5,415 bases of DNA from Eubacteriaceae bacterium UBA7485 (GTDB taxonomy: Bacteria > Bacillota > Clostridia > Eubacteriales > Eubacteriaceae), in contig DLOL01000042.1 of NCBI GenBank assembly GCA_002478485.1, positions 3,339-8,753 of the forward strand. The letters run 5' to 3'. Numbering within the stretch: the first letter of the stretch is position 1; the number at the start of each line of letters is the position of its first letter. Positions 1 to 5,254 of the stretch are shown piece after piece. The notes beneath the pieces were generated by a model. The model worked only from the letters and a program-made list of their open reading frames with translations. It did not search any database and was not told the DNA's origin. The position numbers and the translations under genes are program-made.

Positions 1-80
1 CGGTTCGCCACTCGAAGAAGCGCCAGGCGGAAGTGGAAGCGATGGATGATATGGATGAATTTGAACTCGAATTAAGCTAA
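1..80 (+). CDS. C-terminal end of an upstream gene, possibly PTS galactitol EIIC (partial)
   Basis: An open frame enters from the left edge (first full codon at 3) and ends with TAA at 78-80. The 25 visible residues are strongly charged: a basic stretch (RHSKKRQ) followed by an acidic tail ending DEFELELS. No family motif can be read from so short a piece. The gene lies 41 bases upstream of gatD on the same strand, where galactitol operons often carry PTS components. A hydrophilic cytoplasmic tail would suit a membrane permease such as EIIC, but that is inference from context only. The coding frame is fairly sure and the product is not. Confidence 0.5.
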   Translation, partial: VRHSKKRQAEVEAMDDMDEFELELS

Positions 81-89
81 AAAGGACAT

Positions 90-111
90 GGCCGGCTGAA
101 GAAAGCCGGCC
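90..111 (+). promoter_or_regulatory. Intercistronic GC hairpin upstream of gatD
   Basis: The arms GGCCGGC (90-96) and GCCGGCC (105-111) are perfect 7-bp complements around an 8-base loop (TGAAGAAA). Only CTTTC follows, so it lacks the U-tract of a good intrinsic terminator. It begins 9 bases after the stop codon of the upstream gene. It may mark an mRNA processing or stability boundary, or act as a weak attenuator, between the upstream gene and gatD. The structure is visible and its function is inferred. Confidence 0.45.
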
Positions 112-124
112 TTTCAAGAAAATG

Positions 125-154
125 AACACACAAAACAAAACACACAAAAACACC
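125..154 (+). repeat. A/C-only tract upstream of the gatD start (copy 1)
   Basis: Thirty consecutive bases contain only A and C. They sit directly before the two in-frame ATG codons at 155 and 158. The tract contains the 15-mer ACAAAACAAAACACA (130-144), which recurs exactly before the aldolase (2149-2163). If gatD starts at 155, this is unstructured 5' leader replacing an SD. If it starts at 122, it encodes a low-complexity Asn/Thr/Lys/Gln-rich extension. A/C-rich unstructured leaders can favour ribosome binding, but a role here is inference. Confidence 0.55.
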
Positions 155-1204
155 ATGATGGCAGGCGTTGTCCATCAGAAAAATGATATTCGCTACGAAG
201 CGATTGAAAAACCGCAGCCTAAGGCCAATGAAGTTTTGATCAAAGTCAAGTACACCGGTATCTGCGGCTCCGACGTACCGCGTGTCAACGGAGACGCGTG
301 CCACTTCTTTCCAAACGTGCTTGGACATGAGTTCAGCGGCGTGATCGAAGAAGTCGGGGAAGATGTCAGGAATTTAAAGCCGGGTGATCTGGTTTCGGGC
401 GTCCCGCTGGTTCCCTGCATGGAATGCGAAGACTGCCAGAGGGGCGATTACTCGCTTTGTAAACACTACAGTTTTATCGGAAGTAGACAGTACGGATCCT
501 TCGCGGAATACGTCGCGGTTCCTGAGAAGAATGCGGTGAAGTTTGATCCGGAAATCTCCTTTGCCCAGGCGGCCTTCTTTGAGCCGGCAACCGTCGCGCT
601 TCACGGGATACGCAGAGTTCCCTATGAAGGCGGAAAGACCGTTGCGATTCTCGGGGGCGGAACCATCGGCATGATGACCATGCAGTGGGCCAAGATCTTC
701 GGAGCGAGAGTGATCTGCGTGTTTGATATCGTCGAAGAACGGCTGAAGCTTGCCAGAAAGCTCGGCGCGAGCGACACGATCAACACAAAAGATGAAGACT
801 TTATGGATCAGGCCATGGCCATCACAGACGGAAAGGGATTTGACTACGTTTTCGAGACAGCGGGAAACACCATTACAATGAAGATGGCCTATCCGCTGGC
901 AGCCAACAAATCCCACATCTGCTTTATCGGGACGCCGACACGCGAGATCTCTTTCACCGTAGATGAGTGGGAGATGATGAACCGGAAGGAATTCACGCTG
1001 ACCGGATCCTGGATGAGCTATTCCGCTCCTTTCCCCGGCGCGGAATGGAGAGATACCGCGCATTTCCTGAAGACCGGCCAGCTCAAAGTGGATGATTCCT
1101 TCATCGACCGGATCACGCCGCTGTCAAAAATTGACGAGGCGTTTGAGGCTTATAAGATACCGGGAAATGTCAAAGGCAAGATTCTCATAGACAGCGAGGC
1201 TTAG
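155..1204 (+). CDS. gatD: Galactitol-1-phosphate 5-dehydrogenase (zinc-dependent MDR family)
   Basis: This cytoplasmic enzyme should oxidise galactitol-1-phosphate to D-tagatose-6-phosphate with NAD. Numbering from the ATG at 155 (349 aa), the catalytic zinc ligands are Cys37 (GICGSD), His58 and Glu59 (LGHEFSG), and Glu143 (FFEPATVALH). The structural zinc cysteines are 88, 91, 94 and 102. The NAD fold has GGGTIG at 167-172 and an acidic residue, Asp191, at the end of the second strand, which favours NAD over NADP. The stretches CGSDVPR, FIGSRQ and GSWMSYSAPFPG closely resemble E. coli GatD as I remember it, which separates it from sorbitol or threonine dehydrogenases. Start choice: an in-frame ATG at 122 adds 11 low-complexity residues, whereas 155 or 158 matches the family N-terminus and length. 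Neither start has a clear SD. The kinase begins one base after its stop, so the two are co-transcribed. Confidence 0.9.
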   Translation: MMAGVVHQKNDIRYEAIEKPQPKANEVLIKVKYTGICGSDVPRVNGDACHFFPNVLGHEFSGVIEEVGEDVRNLKPGDLVSGVPLVPCMECEDCQRGDYSLCKHYSFIGSRQYGSFAEYVAVPEKNAVKFDPEISFAQAAFFEPATVALHGIRRVPYEGGKTVAILGGGTIGMMTMQWAKIFGARVICVFDIVEERLKLARKLGASDTINTKDEDFMDQAMAITDGKGFDYVFETAGNTITMKMAYPLAANKSHICFIGTPTREISFTVDEWEMMNRKEFTLTGSWMSYSAPFPGAEWRDTAHFLKTGQLKVDDSFIDRITPLSKIDEAFEAYKIPGNVKGKILIDSEA

Positions 1205-1205
1205 A

Positions 1206-2138
1206 ATGATTACGACCGTCACACTCAATGCGTCCATCGACAAGGCTTATCACATGGACGCGCCAAACCGCGGCGGAGAAGTGGCCCGGGTGAAGCGCAC
1301 CGTAAATTCCGCCGGGGGCAAAGGACTCAATGTCGCAAGAATCATCAAACTCCTGGGAGGCGAGGTGAACGTGACAGGGCTTCAGGGCGGCTTTAATGGA
1401 CAGTACCTGAAAGCGCTTGCCAGGGAAGACGGCCTTTTGGAAGACTTCTTTGAAATAAAAGGCGAGACCCGCTCCTGCATCAATATTCTGGATCCCGTCT
1501 TCAAGTCAACGGAATACCTGGAGGCAGGGCCTGAAGTCACCCTCGATGAGGAAGAGAGGTTCAAGGAGTTTTTCAAGACCGCCATCCAAAAAAGCGGGGT
1601 GGTCACACTCTCCGGAAGCCTTCCAAGCGGCATGAGCAAGAGCGCCTATGCCCATCTGATTGAAGAAGCGAAGAAGGCAGGGAAGACCGTCATTCTTGAT
1701 ACGTCGGGAGAAGCGCTTGAAAAGAGCCTTGGCGCGGGTCCTGACTTCATCAAACCCAACAAGGAAGAAATCGAGGCGCTTACCGGACTCAAAATGAAAA
1801 ATACGGAGGACCTGATTGAGGCGGCCTGCAAGCTCAGGGAGAAAGGTGCCTTGAATGTGCTCATCTCGCTTGGCGGAGACGGGGCGGTTCTGATCACGGA
1901 GGATCAGGTTTACAAGATGGATCCCCCTTCGGTTGCCGTGAAGAATACCGTCGGATGCGGCGACAGCATGGTCGGGGCGCTCGCCTACGCGCTTGATCAG
2001 GGGCTTGGAAAGAAAGAGGCGCTCCGCTTTGCAGGCGCGGTCGGAGCTGCAAACGCAAAAGAAGAGAAAACCGGATATGTCAACGCGGAAGAACTTCCGG
2101 GACTCATCCAGAGAACGAAAGTCCGCGTGATTCAATAA
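1206..2138 (+). CDS. PfkB-family sugar-phosphate kinase (1-phosphofructokinase / tagatose-6-phosphate kinase type)
   Basis: This 310-residue cytoplasmic kinase has the full length of the FruK/LacC group. In this pathway it should phosphorylate tagatose-6-phosphate to tagatose-1,6-bisphosphate with ATP. Visible marks, in order, are an N-terminal TVTLNASID strand with Asp12 in the usual sugar-contact position, the first PfkB signature SAGGKGLNVAR (35-45), LSGSLPSG (135-142), KPNKEEI (183-189), and the second signature NTVGCGDSMVG (247-257). Asp253 of GCGD is the expected catalytic base, with the anion-hole glycines around it. Sequence alone does not separate fructose-1-phosphate from tagatose-6-phosphate specificity; the neighbouring gatD and aldolase favour the latter. 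The start is well supported: GAGG at 1196-1199 lies six bases before the ATG, inside the end of gatD, suggesting translational coupling. Confidence 0.9.
   Translation: MITTVTLNASIDKAYHMDAPNRGGEVARVKRTVNSAGGKGLNVARIIKLLGGEVNVTGLQGGFNGQYLKALAREDGLLEDFFEIKGETRSCINILDPVFKSTEYLEAGPEVTLDEEERFKEFFKTAIQKSGVVTLSGSLPSGMSKSAYAHLIEEAKKAGKTVILDTSGEALEKSLGAGPDFIKPNKEEIEALTGLKMKNTEDLIEAACKLREKGALNVLISLGGDGAVLITEDQVYKMDPPSVAVKNTVGCGDSMVGALAYALDQGLGKKEALRFAGAVGAANAKEEKTGYVNAEELPGLIQRTKVRVIQ
1408..1421 (+). promoter_or_regulatory. Possible intragenic cre (CcpA) site
   Basis: TGAAAGCGCTTGCC matches the Bacillota catabolite-responsive element consensus TGWAARCGYTWNCW at 13 of 14 positions, failing only at the last base. 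It lies inside the kinase gene, where it encodes Leu-Lys-Ala-Leu-Ala. Intragenic cre roadblocks are known for catabolic operons. However, GCGCTT is a common Ala-Leu codon pair in these genes, so chance is a serious alternative. Confidence 0.22.
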
Positions 2139-2163
2139 AACAAAACAAACAAAACAAAACACA
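2137..2163 (+). repeat. A/C-only tract upstream of the aldolase (copy 2)
   Basis: Twenty-seven bases consist only of A and C, starting within the kinase stop codon and running into the aldolase SD. The tract ends with ACAAAACAAAACACA (2149-2163), identical to the motif at 130-144 before gatD. It is the longest non-coding gap between the metabolic genes and is probably unstructured, which may keep the following SD open. The composition is plain to see and its role is inferred. Confidence 0.55.
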
Positions 2164-2192
2164 GGAGGATGCGGGAAACCGCTGAGAAAAAC
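2163..2192 (+). promoter_or_regulatory. Aldolase ribosome binding site with hairpin between SD and AUG
   Basis: A perfect SD, AGGAGG, occupies 2163-2168. The ATG at 2169 abuts it with no spacer and cannot be paired with it normally. The family-supported ATG at 2193 is 24 bases away, normally too far. Between them GCGG-GAAA-CCGC (2171-2182) can fold into a 4-bp GC stem with a GNRA tetraloop. Excluding the hairpin leaves 12 bases between SD and AUG, which is usable. A weak GAG at 2184-2186 is an alternative SD. Confidence 0.5.
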
Positions 2193-3059
2193 ATGCCACT
2201 TACAACCACAAAAGAACTTTTAAAGAACGCCCAGGAAGGACGCTACGCAGTCGGCGCGTTCAATGTTGAAAATATGGAAATGGTCCAGGCTGTCATTGCG
2301 GCAGCAGAGGAGATGAATGCGCCGGTGATCATGCAGACCACCCCGGGAACGCTTAAATACGCGGATACAGATCTCTTCTTTGCAAACGCCCAGGCAATGG
2401 CAAAAAAAGCCAAGATCCCTGTCGCGATGCACCTGGATCACGGATCGAGCTTTGATCTTGCGATGAAAGCGCTCAGGTCGGGCTACACGTCGATCATGAT
2501 CGACGGATCCCATGAAAACTTTGAGGGGAATATCGAAGTGTCAAAAAAGGTGGTCGAAGCGTGCAGGCCGAACGGGGTTCCGGTGGAAGCGGAGCTTGGA
2601 AAGGTCGGAGGGAAGGAAGATGACCTCGACGGAGGGGATGAAAACCCCTACACCGATCCGGAAGACGCGAAGGTGTTTGTCGAGAGAACCGGGATTGACT
2701 CCCTGGCGGTGGCGATCGGAACCGCGCACGGATTTTACAAAGGGGAGCCGAAAGTGGATGTGGAGAGACTCTCTGAAATCAAGAAAGTCGTCGACATTCC
2801 GCTGGTGCTTCACGGAACGAGCGGCGTTCCGGACGAAGTCGTCATGGAATGCGTCCGGAGAGGGATCTGCAAGGTCAATTACGCCACCGATCTGAGAGTC
2901 GCCTTCACGAAAGGAGTCAGGCGCGTGTTTGATGAAAATCCGGACACCATTGATCCGAAAAAGTACAGCGGAGCGGGAAGAGACGAAGTAAAATCATATG
3001 TGAAGCAGAAAATCAGAATGCTTGGAAGCGAAGGAAAGGCGCGCCCGGCCCTTGCCTAA
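2193..3059 (+). CDS. gatY: Class II tagatose-1,6-bisphosphate aldolase (GatY/KbaY type)
   Basis: This zinc-dependent aldolase should split tagatose-1,6-bisphosphate into dihydroxyacetone phosphate and glyceraldehyde-3-phosphate. Numbering from the ATG at 2193 (288 aa, close to about 285 in the family), the first class II signature ends in HLDHG with His80, catalytic Asp82 and zinc ligand His83. The second is VEAELGKVGGKED (131-143). Further zinc or phosphate-site residues lie at His179 (AIGTAHG), His207 (LVLHGTSG) and KVNYATDLR (227-235). SLAVAIGTAHG and LVLHG..GVPDE resemble E. coli KbaY/GatY more than Bacillus FbaA, but fructose-1,6-bisphosphate activity cannot be excluded. An in-frame ATG at 2169 would add eight residues absent from the family and sits directly against the SD, so 2193 is preferred. 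No GatZ/KbaZ partner subunit appears in the window. The regulator follows 18 bases later. Confidence 0.88.
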   Translation: MPLTTTKELLKNAQEGRYAVGAFNVENMEMVQAVIAAAEEMNAPVIMQTTPGTLKYADTDLFFANAQAMAKKAKIPVAMHLDHGSSFDLAMKALRSGYTSIMIDGSHENFEGNIEVSKKVVEACRPNGVPVEAELGKVGGKEDDLDGGDENPYTDPEDAKVFVERTGIDSLAVAIGTAHGFYKGEPKVDVERLSEIKKVVDIPLVLHGTSGVPDEVVMECVRRGICKVNYATDLRVAFTKGVRRVFDENPDTIDPKKYSGAGRDEVKSYVKQKIRMLGSEGKARPALA

Positions 3060-3077
3060 AAGCAGCTAGGAGAACGC

Positions 3078-3917
3078 GTGAACGAAAGACAGCTCTCAAT
3101 CATCAAACAGTTAAGCGATCTAGACGAGAAGATCACATTAAAGGATCTGGCACAGACGCACGGCGTTTCGGTCAGAACCATCAGGAACGATTTAAAGCAG
3201 GTGGATGACCTTCTGAGCGCAGAAGGTCTCTCCCTGCTTCAATTTAAGCGCGGGGGAGAAATTTCGCGCGCGTCGGACTTTCAGGAAGTCGGGAAGGTGA
3301 TTGAAGCGGACGAGCTTCAGGATTATCGCCTCTCGGTGTCCGAGCGTCAGAAGATCGCGGCATCCATCATCGCGGTGAGCAGCGGTTTCATCACGCTTGG
3401 ACAGATTGCCGATCAGCTTCTGGTCAGCCGCGCGACCATCATCAAAGACCTGGATGCGATCAAGAAAATGATCGCGCAGGCGGGACTTGAAGTCACTTCG
3501 CATCCGAACAAGGGGCTTTTGATCAACGGAAAAGAATCTTCAAAGCGGATGTTTCTCATGAAGATCTTAACGGAAGAAAAACATGAGGTAATCTCCCGGT
3601 GGCTGAACATCCTGACAGATGACGCGGACACGCTCAAAAAGCTTTTGAGCGAGCAGGAGAGAATCCAGGACTGCTACTTTCACGACGCGGATTTCAAGTG
3701 GCTTCTTCTCTACCTAAGGCTGATGGTGGCGAGAAACCGGGACGGCTTTTTTGTGGAGAAGCAGGCGGGGGGGGACCAACACCCAGCATTACCGGTTTGC
3801 CCAGGAACTTTTGAAAAACGTCACGCAGTATCTGAAGATCGAGACCACGTCGGACGAGGTGGCCTTTCTCAGCGCCCTGGCCGGACGGATGAGAACCACC
3901 CGGATGACCGCGCTTGA
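3078..3917 (+). CDS. Regulator N-terminal piece: two HTH domains and the start of PRD1
   Basis: This is the first frame of the split regulator as the sequence stands. Residues 1-232 are genuine regulator sequence: HTH (ITLKDLAQTHGVSVRTIRNDL), a second HTH (ITLGQIADQLLVSRATIIKDL) and the first PRD1 helix. After the G run the frame reads about 46 unrelated residues to TGA at 3915-3917. If translated as is, it would give a DNA-binding protein without most of its PTS-sensing parts. Whether it is stable or active is unknown. Confidence 0.6.
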   Translation: MNERQLSIIKQLSDLDEKITLKDLAQTHGVSVRTIRNDLKQVDDLLSAEGLSLLQFKRGGEISRASDFQEVGKVIEADELQDYRLSVSERQKIAASIIAVSSGFITLGQIADQLLVSRATIIKDLDAIKKMIAQAGLEVTSHPNKGLLINGKESSKRMFLMKILTEEKHEVISRWLNILTDDADTLKKLLSEQERIQDCYFHDADFKWLLLYLRLMVARNRDGFFVEKQAGGDQHPALPVCPGTFEKRHAVSEDRDHVGRGGLSQRPGRTDENHPDDRA

Positions 3918-5151
3918 GAAGGAGACCATCAAGTTTCAGCTCATCACAAGACAGTTCATCGCCGCGCTCTCTGAGGAGCTCGGCGTGAACCTGAACGACG
4001 ATTATGAATTCTTTGAAAATCTCGCAAGCCACCTGGAGTCGATCCTCGCGCTGGACGAGGTGGTCTATCCGGATCCGGCGGAAATGCGGGAGATGATCGA
4101 AAACTCAAAAGAGGAGATGAATGCGGTCATCCAGTGCCTCCCGATTATCGAAGCGCATGCGGCCCGCAAGATCACGGAAAACGACATCAACTATATCGTC
4201 ATTCATGTCATGGCGGCGCTTGAGAGAAAGCGGAACAAAAACCGCTCGTTCAGCGTGATCGTGGTCTGCCATGTGGGGGTGGGAACTTCAAAGCTCCTCC
4301 TTGAGCGGCTCAAGAAAAACTTTAATTTCAACGTGAAGAACATCCTGACCTCTCATGAGGCCGAGCAGATAGAAGAAGGCGCATGCGATCTGGTCATCTC
4401 CACGGTCCCCCTCAAGAATATGCGCGTGCCCCATCTTGTTGTCTCTCCGCTTCTCGGAGATGAGGACTACGTGCGGGTCGGGAACAAAGTGCGCACACTT
4501 CTTGAGCAGTCGGGAAGAAAAGGGGAGAGCGAGCTTCAGGGAGACAAAGTTGTCGCGATGATGAATGAGATCGGAGCTCTCCTGGACGAACAAGTTCCGG
4601 AGGTTTCGACCGAGCTGATGAAAAAAATCCGCAAGATTGTTAAAAACCATTTCAAGGAGCAGGGGCAGGCGAAAAATGAAATCTTCAGCCCGTATCTCCA
4701 CCATCTGCTCACGCCTGAGTTCATCACGCTTGATGTGGAAGCGGAGGACTGGCGGGATGCAGTGAGAAAGTCCGGGGAGAAGCTCGTCGAGCGCGGATTT
4801 GTCGAGAGCCGGTACATCGACGCAATGATTGGCAATATCGAGGAGAACGGCCCGTACGTGGTCCTGTCCAGAGGATTTGCCGTGCCGCATGAAGGTGTGG
4901 ATTCGGGAAGCCTGAGAGTCGGCATGAATCTGATCCGACTTAAGACACCTGTCCCGTTCGGGGATGAAGAGAATGATCCGGTCGAGTTTGTCTGCGCGCT
5001 CAGCGCCGTGGACCATGAGACGCACCTCAAGGCTTTTTTCAATCTCGTCAACCTGCTCCTGAATGAAGACTTCAAGGAAAGGCTCAGAGAAGCCCGCGAA
5101 AGCCGGGAGGTCCATCAAATCATCAAGAAATTTGAATATGAGCTTTCGTAG
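3751..5151 (+). CDS. Regulator C-terminal piece: rest of PRD1, PRD2, EIIB-like and EIIA-like domains
   Basis: This is the second frame of the split regulator. Real homology begins at 3775, just after the G run. The frame is open from the stop at 3721, and the only early start is TTG at 3751, with no convincing SD, so independent translation is doubtful. The next candidate is ATG at 3889, which would lose part of PRD1. The piece holds PRD2 with two histidines (codons at 4030 and 4204), the EIIB cysteine (4267) and the EIIA histidine (4888). It should be read as part of the same gene as the preceding piece. Confidence 0.6.
   Translation: MWRSRRGGTNTQHYRFAQELLKNVTQYLKIETTSDEVAFLSALAGRMRTTRMTALEKETIKFQLITRQFIAALSEELGVNLNDDYEFFENLASHLESILALDEVVYPDPAEMREMIENSKEEMNAVIQCLPIIEAHAARKITENDINYIVIHVMAALERKRNKNRSFSVIVVCHVGVGTSKLLLERLKKNFNFNVKNILTSHEAEQIEEGACDLVISTVPLKNMRVPHLVVSPLLGDEDYVRVGNKVRTLLEQSGRKGESELQGDKVVAMMNEIGALLDEQVPEVSTELMKKIRKIVKNHFKEQGQAKNEIFSPYLHHLLTPEFITLDVEAEDWRDAVRKSGEKLVERGFVESRYIDAMIGNIEENGPYVVLSRGFAVPHEGVDSGSLRVGMNLIRLKTPVPFGDEENDPVEFVCALSAVDHETHLKAFFNLVNLLLNEDFKERLREARESREVHQIIKKFEYELS
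3767..3774 (+). repeat. Homopolymer run of eight G at the frame break
   Basis: Eight consecutive G form the longest G run I see in the window. Seven G would give an in-frame regulator (…Gln-Ala-Gly-Gly-Thr-Asn…); eight places the rest of the gene in another frame. Ten G would also restore the frame. Such tracts are prone to slipped-strand mutation and RNA polymerase slippage, and also to miscounting by some sequencers. Confidence 0.85.
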
Positions 5152-5190
5152 GAGAATCCGGATCCGATCGGCGGATCCGGATTCTCCTTT
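5150..5190 (+). terminator. Intrinsic-terminator-like hairpin after the regulator
   Basis: GGAGAATCCGGATCCG (5151-5166) pairs perfectly with 5172-5187 around a five-base loop (ATCGG). A5150 and T5188 add a 17th pair. The left arm shares the last base of the regulator stop codon. Only TTT follows, so the U-tract is short and efficiency is uncertain. Its place at the end of the operon, just before a new promoter, fits a terminator, and the stem would also protect the mRNA 3' end. Confidence 0.75.
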
Positions 5191-5198
5191 ACGTGTCA

Positions 5199-5227
5199 TT
5201 GACATCCGGCTGGATATGTTACATAAG
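5199..5227 (+). promoter_or_regulatory. Sigma-A/sigma-70 type promoter for the acetyltransferase gene
   Basis: A perfect -35 box, TTGACA (5199-5204), is followed by an ideal 17-base spacer and CATAAG (5222-5227), which matches the -10 consensus at four of six positions. It lies directly after the operon terminator and about 28 bases before the next gene's ATG. That gene is therefore probably transcribed separately. Confidence 0.6.
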
Positions 5228-5254
5228 AAAGACTATTGTGAAAGGCAGCCTCCC

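Larger units (their letters stand above)
3078..5151 (+). pseudogene. PTS-controlled BglG/MtlR-type transcriptional regulator, frame broken at a G8 run
   Basis: Dropping one G from the run at 3767-3774 joins two frames into one 690-residue regulator, a normal length for MtlR/LicR-like activators. Reconstructed order: a DeoR-like HTH (about 5-50), a second HTH of Mga type (85-145), PRD1 (195-290), PRD2 (300-385), an EIIB-Gat-like domain (391-479), a linker, and an EIIA fructose/mannitol-like domain (545-690). Phosphorylation residues present are PRD2 His318 and His376, EIIB Cys397 (VVCHVGVGTS) and EIIA His604 (GFAVPH). PRD1 has Tyr212 and Ala266 where I would expect its histidines. The GTG start has AGGAG at 3068-3072 with a five-base spacer. 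It probably activates the operon that contains it according to PTS state. The break may be a sequencing error, a true pseudogene or a phase-variable switch; all other parts look intact, which argues against old decay. Confidence 0.8.

Noticed and set aside
88..99. Tiny ORF Met-Ala-Gly-stop within the hairpin, preceded by AAAAGG
   Set aside because: The SD-like bases are only two bases from the ATG, too close for initiation, and a three-codon frame is expected by chance.
130..144. Hfq/Crc-type catabolite repression target
   Set aside because: The A-rich motif is reminiscent of the Pseudomonas CA motif, but the operon type and regulator suggest Bacillota, where that system is not established.
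374..1063. Long antisense open frames, including 374-1063, 1506-2162 and 4288-5205 on the minus strand
   Set aside because: They lie opposite well-supported genes, show no family motifs, and are expected by-products of the codon bias of the sense genes.
2512..2895. Overlapping + strand open frame inside the aldolase gene
   Set aside because: Its translation is rich in Arg, Trp and Ser with no recognisable domain. The aldolase frame is unambiguous across the same bases.
3765..3777. Programmed -1 ribosomal frameshift at the G run
   Set aside because: A -1 shift leads to the wrong frame. The downstream domains need +1 or -2, so a standard slippery heptamer mechanism does not fit.
5151..5187. 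Nested GGATCC-containing repeats as a mobile-element end or attachment site
   Set aside because: The whole segment is explained by one perfect hairpin at an operon end. There is no flanking duplication, transposase or integrase in view.
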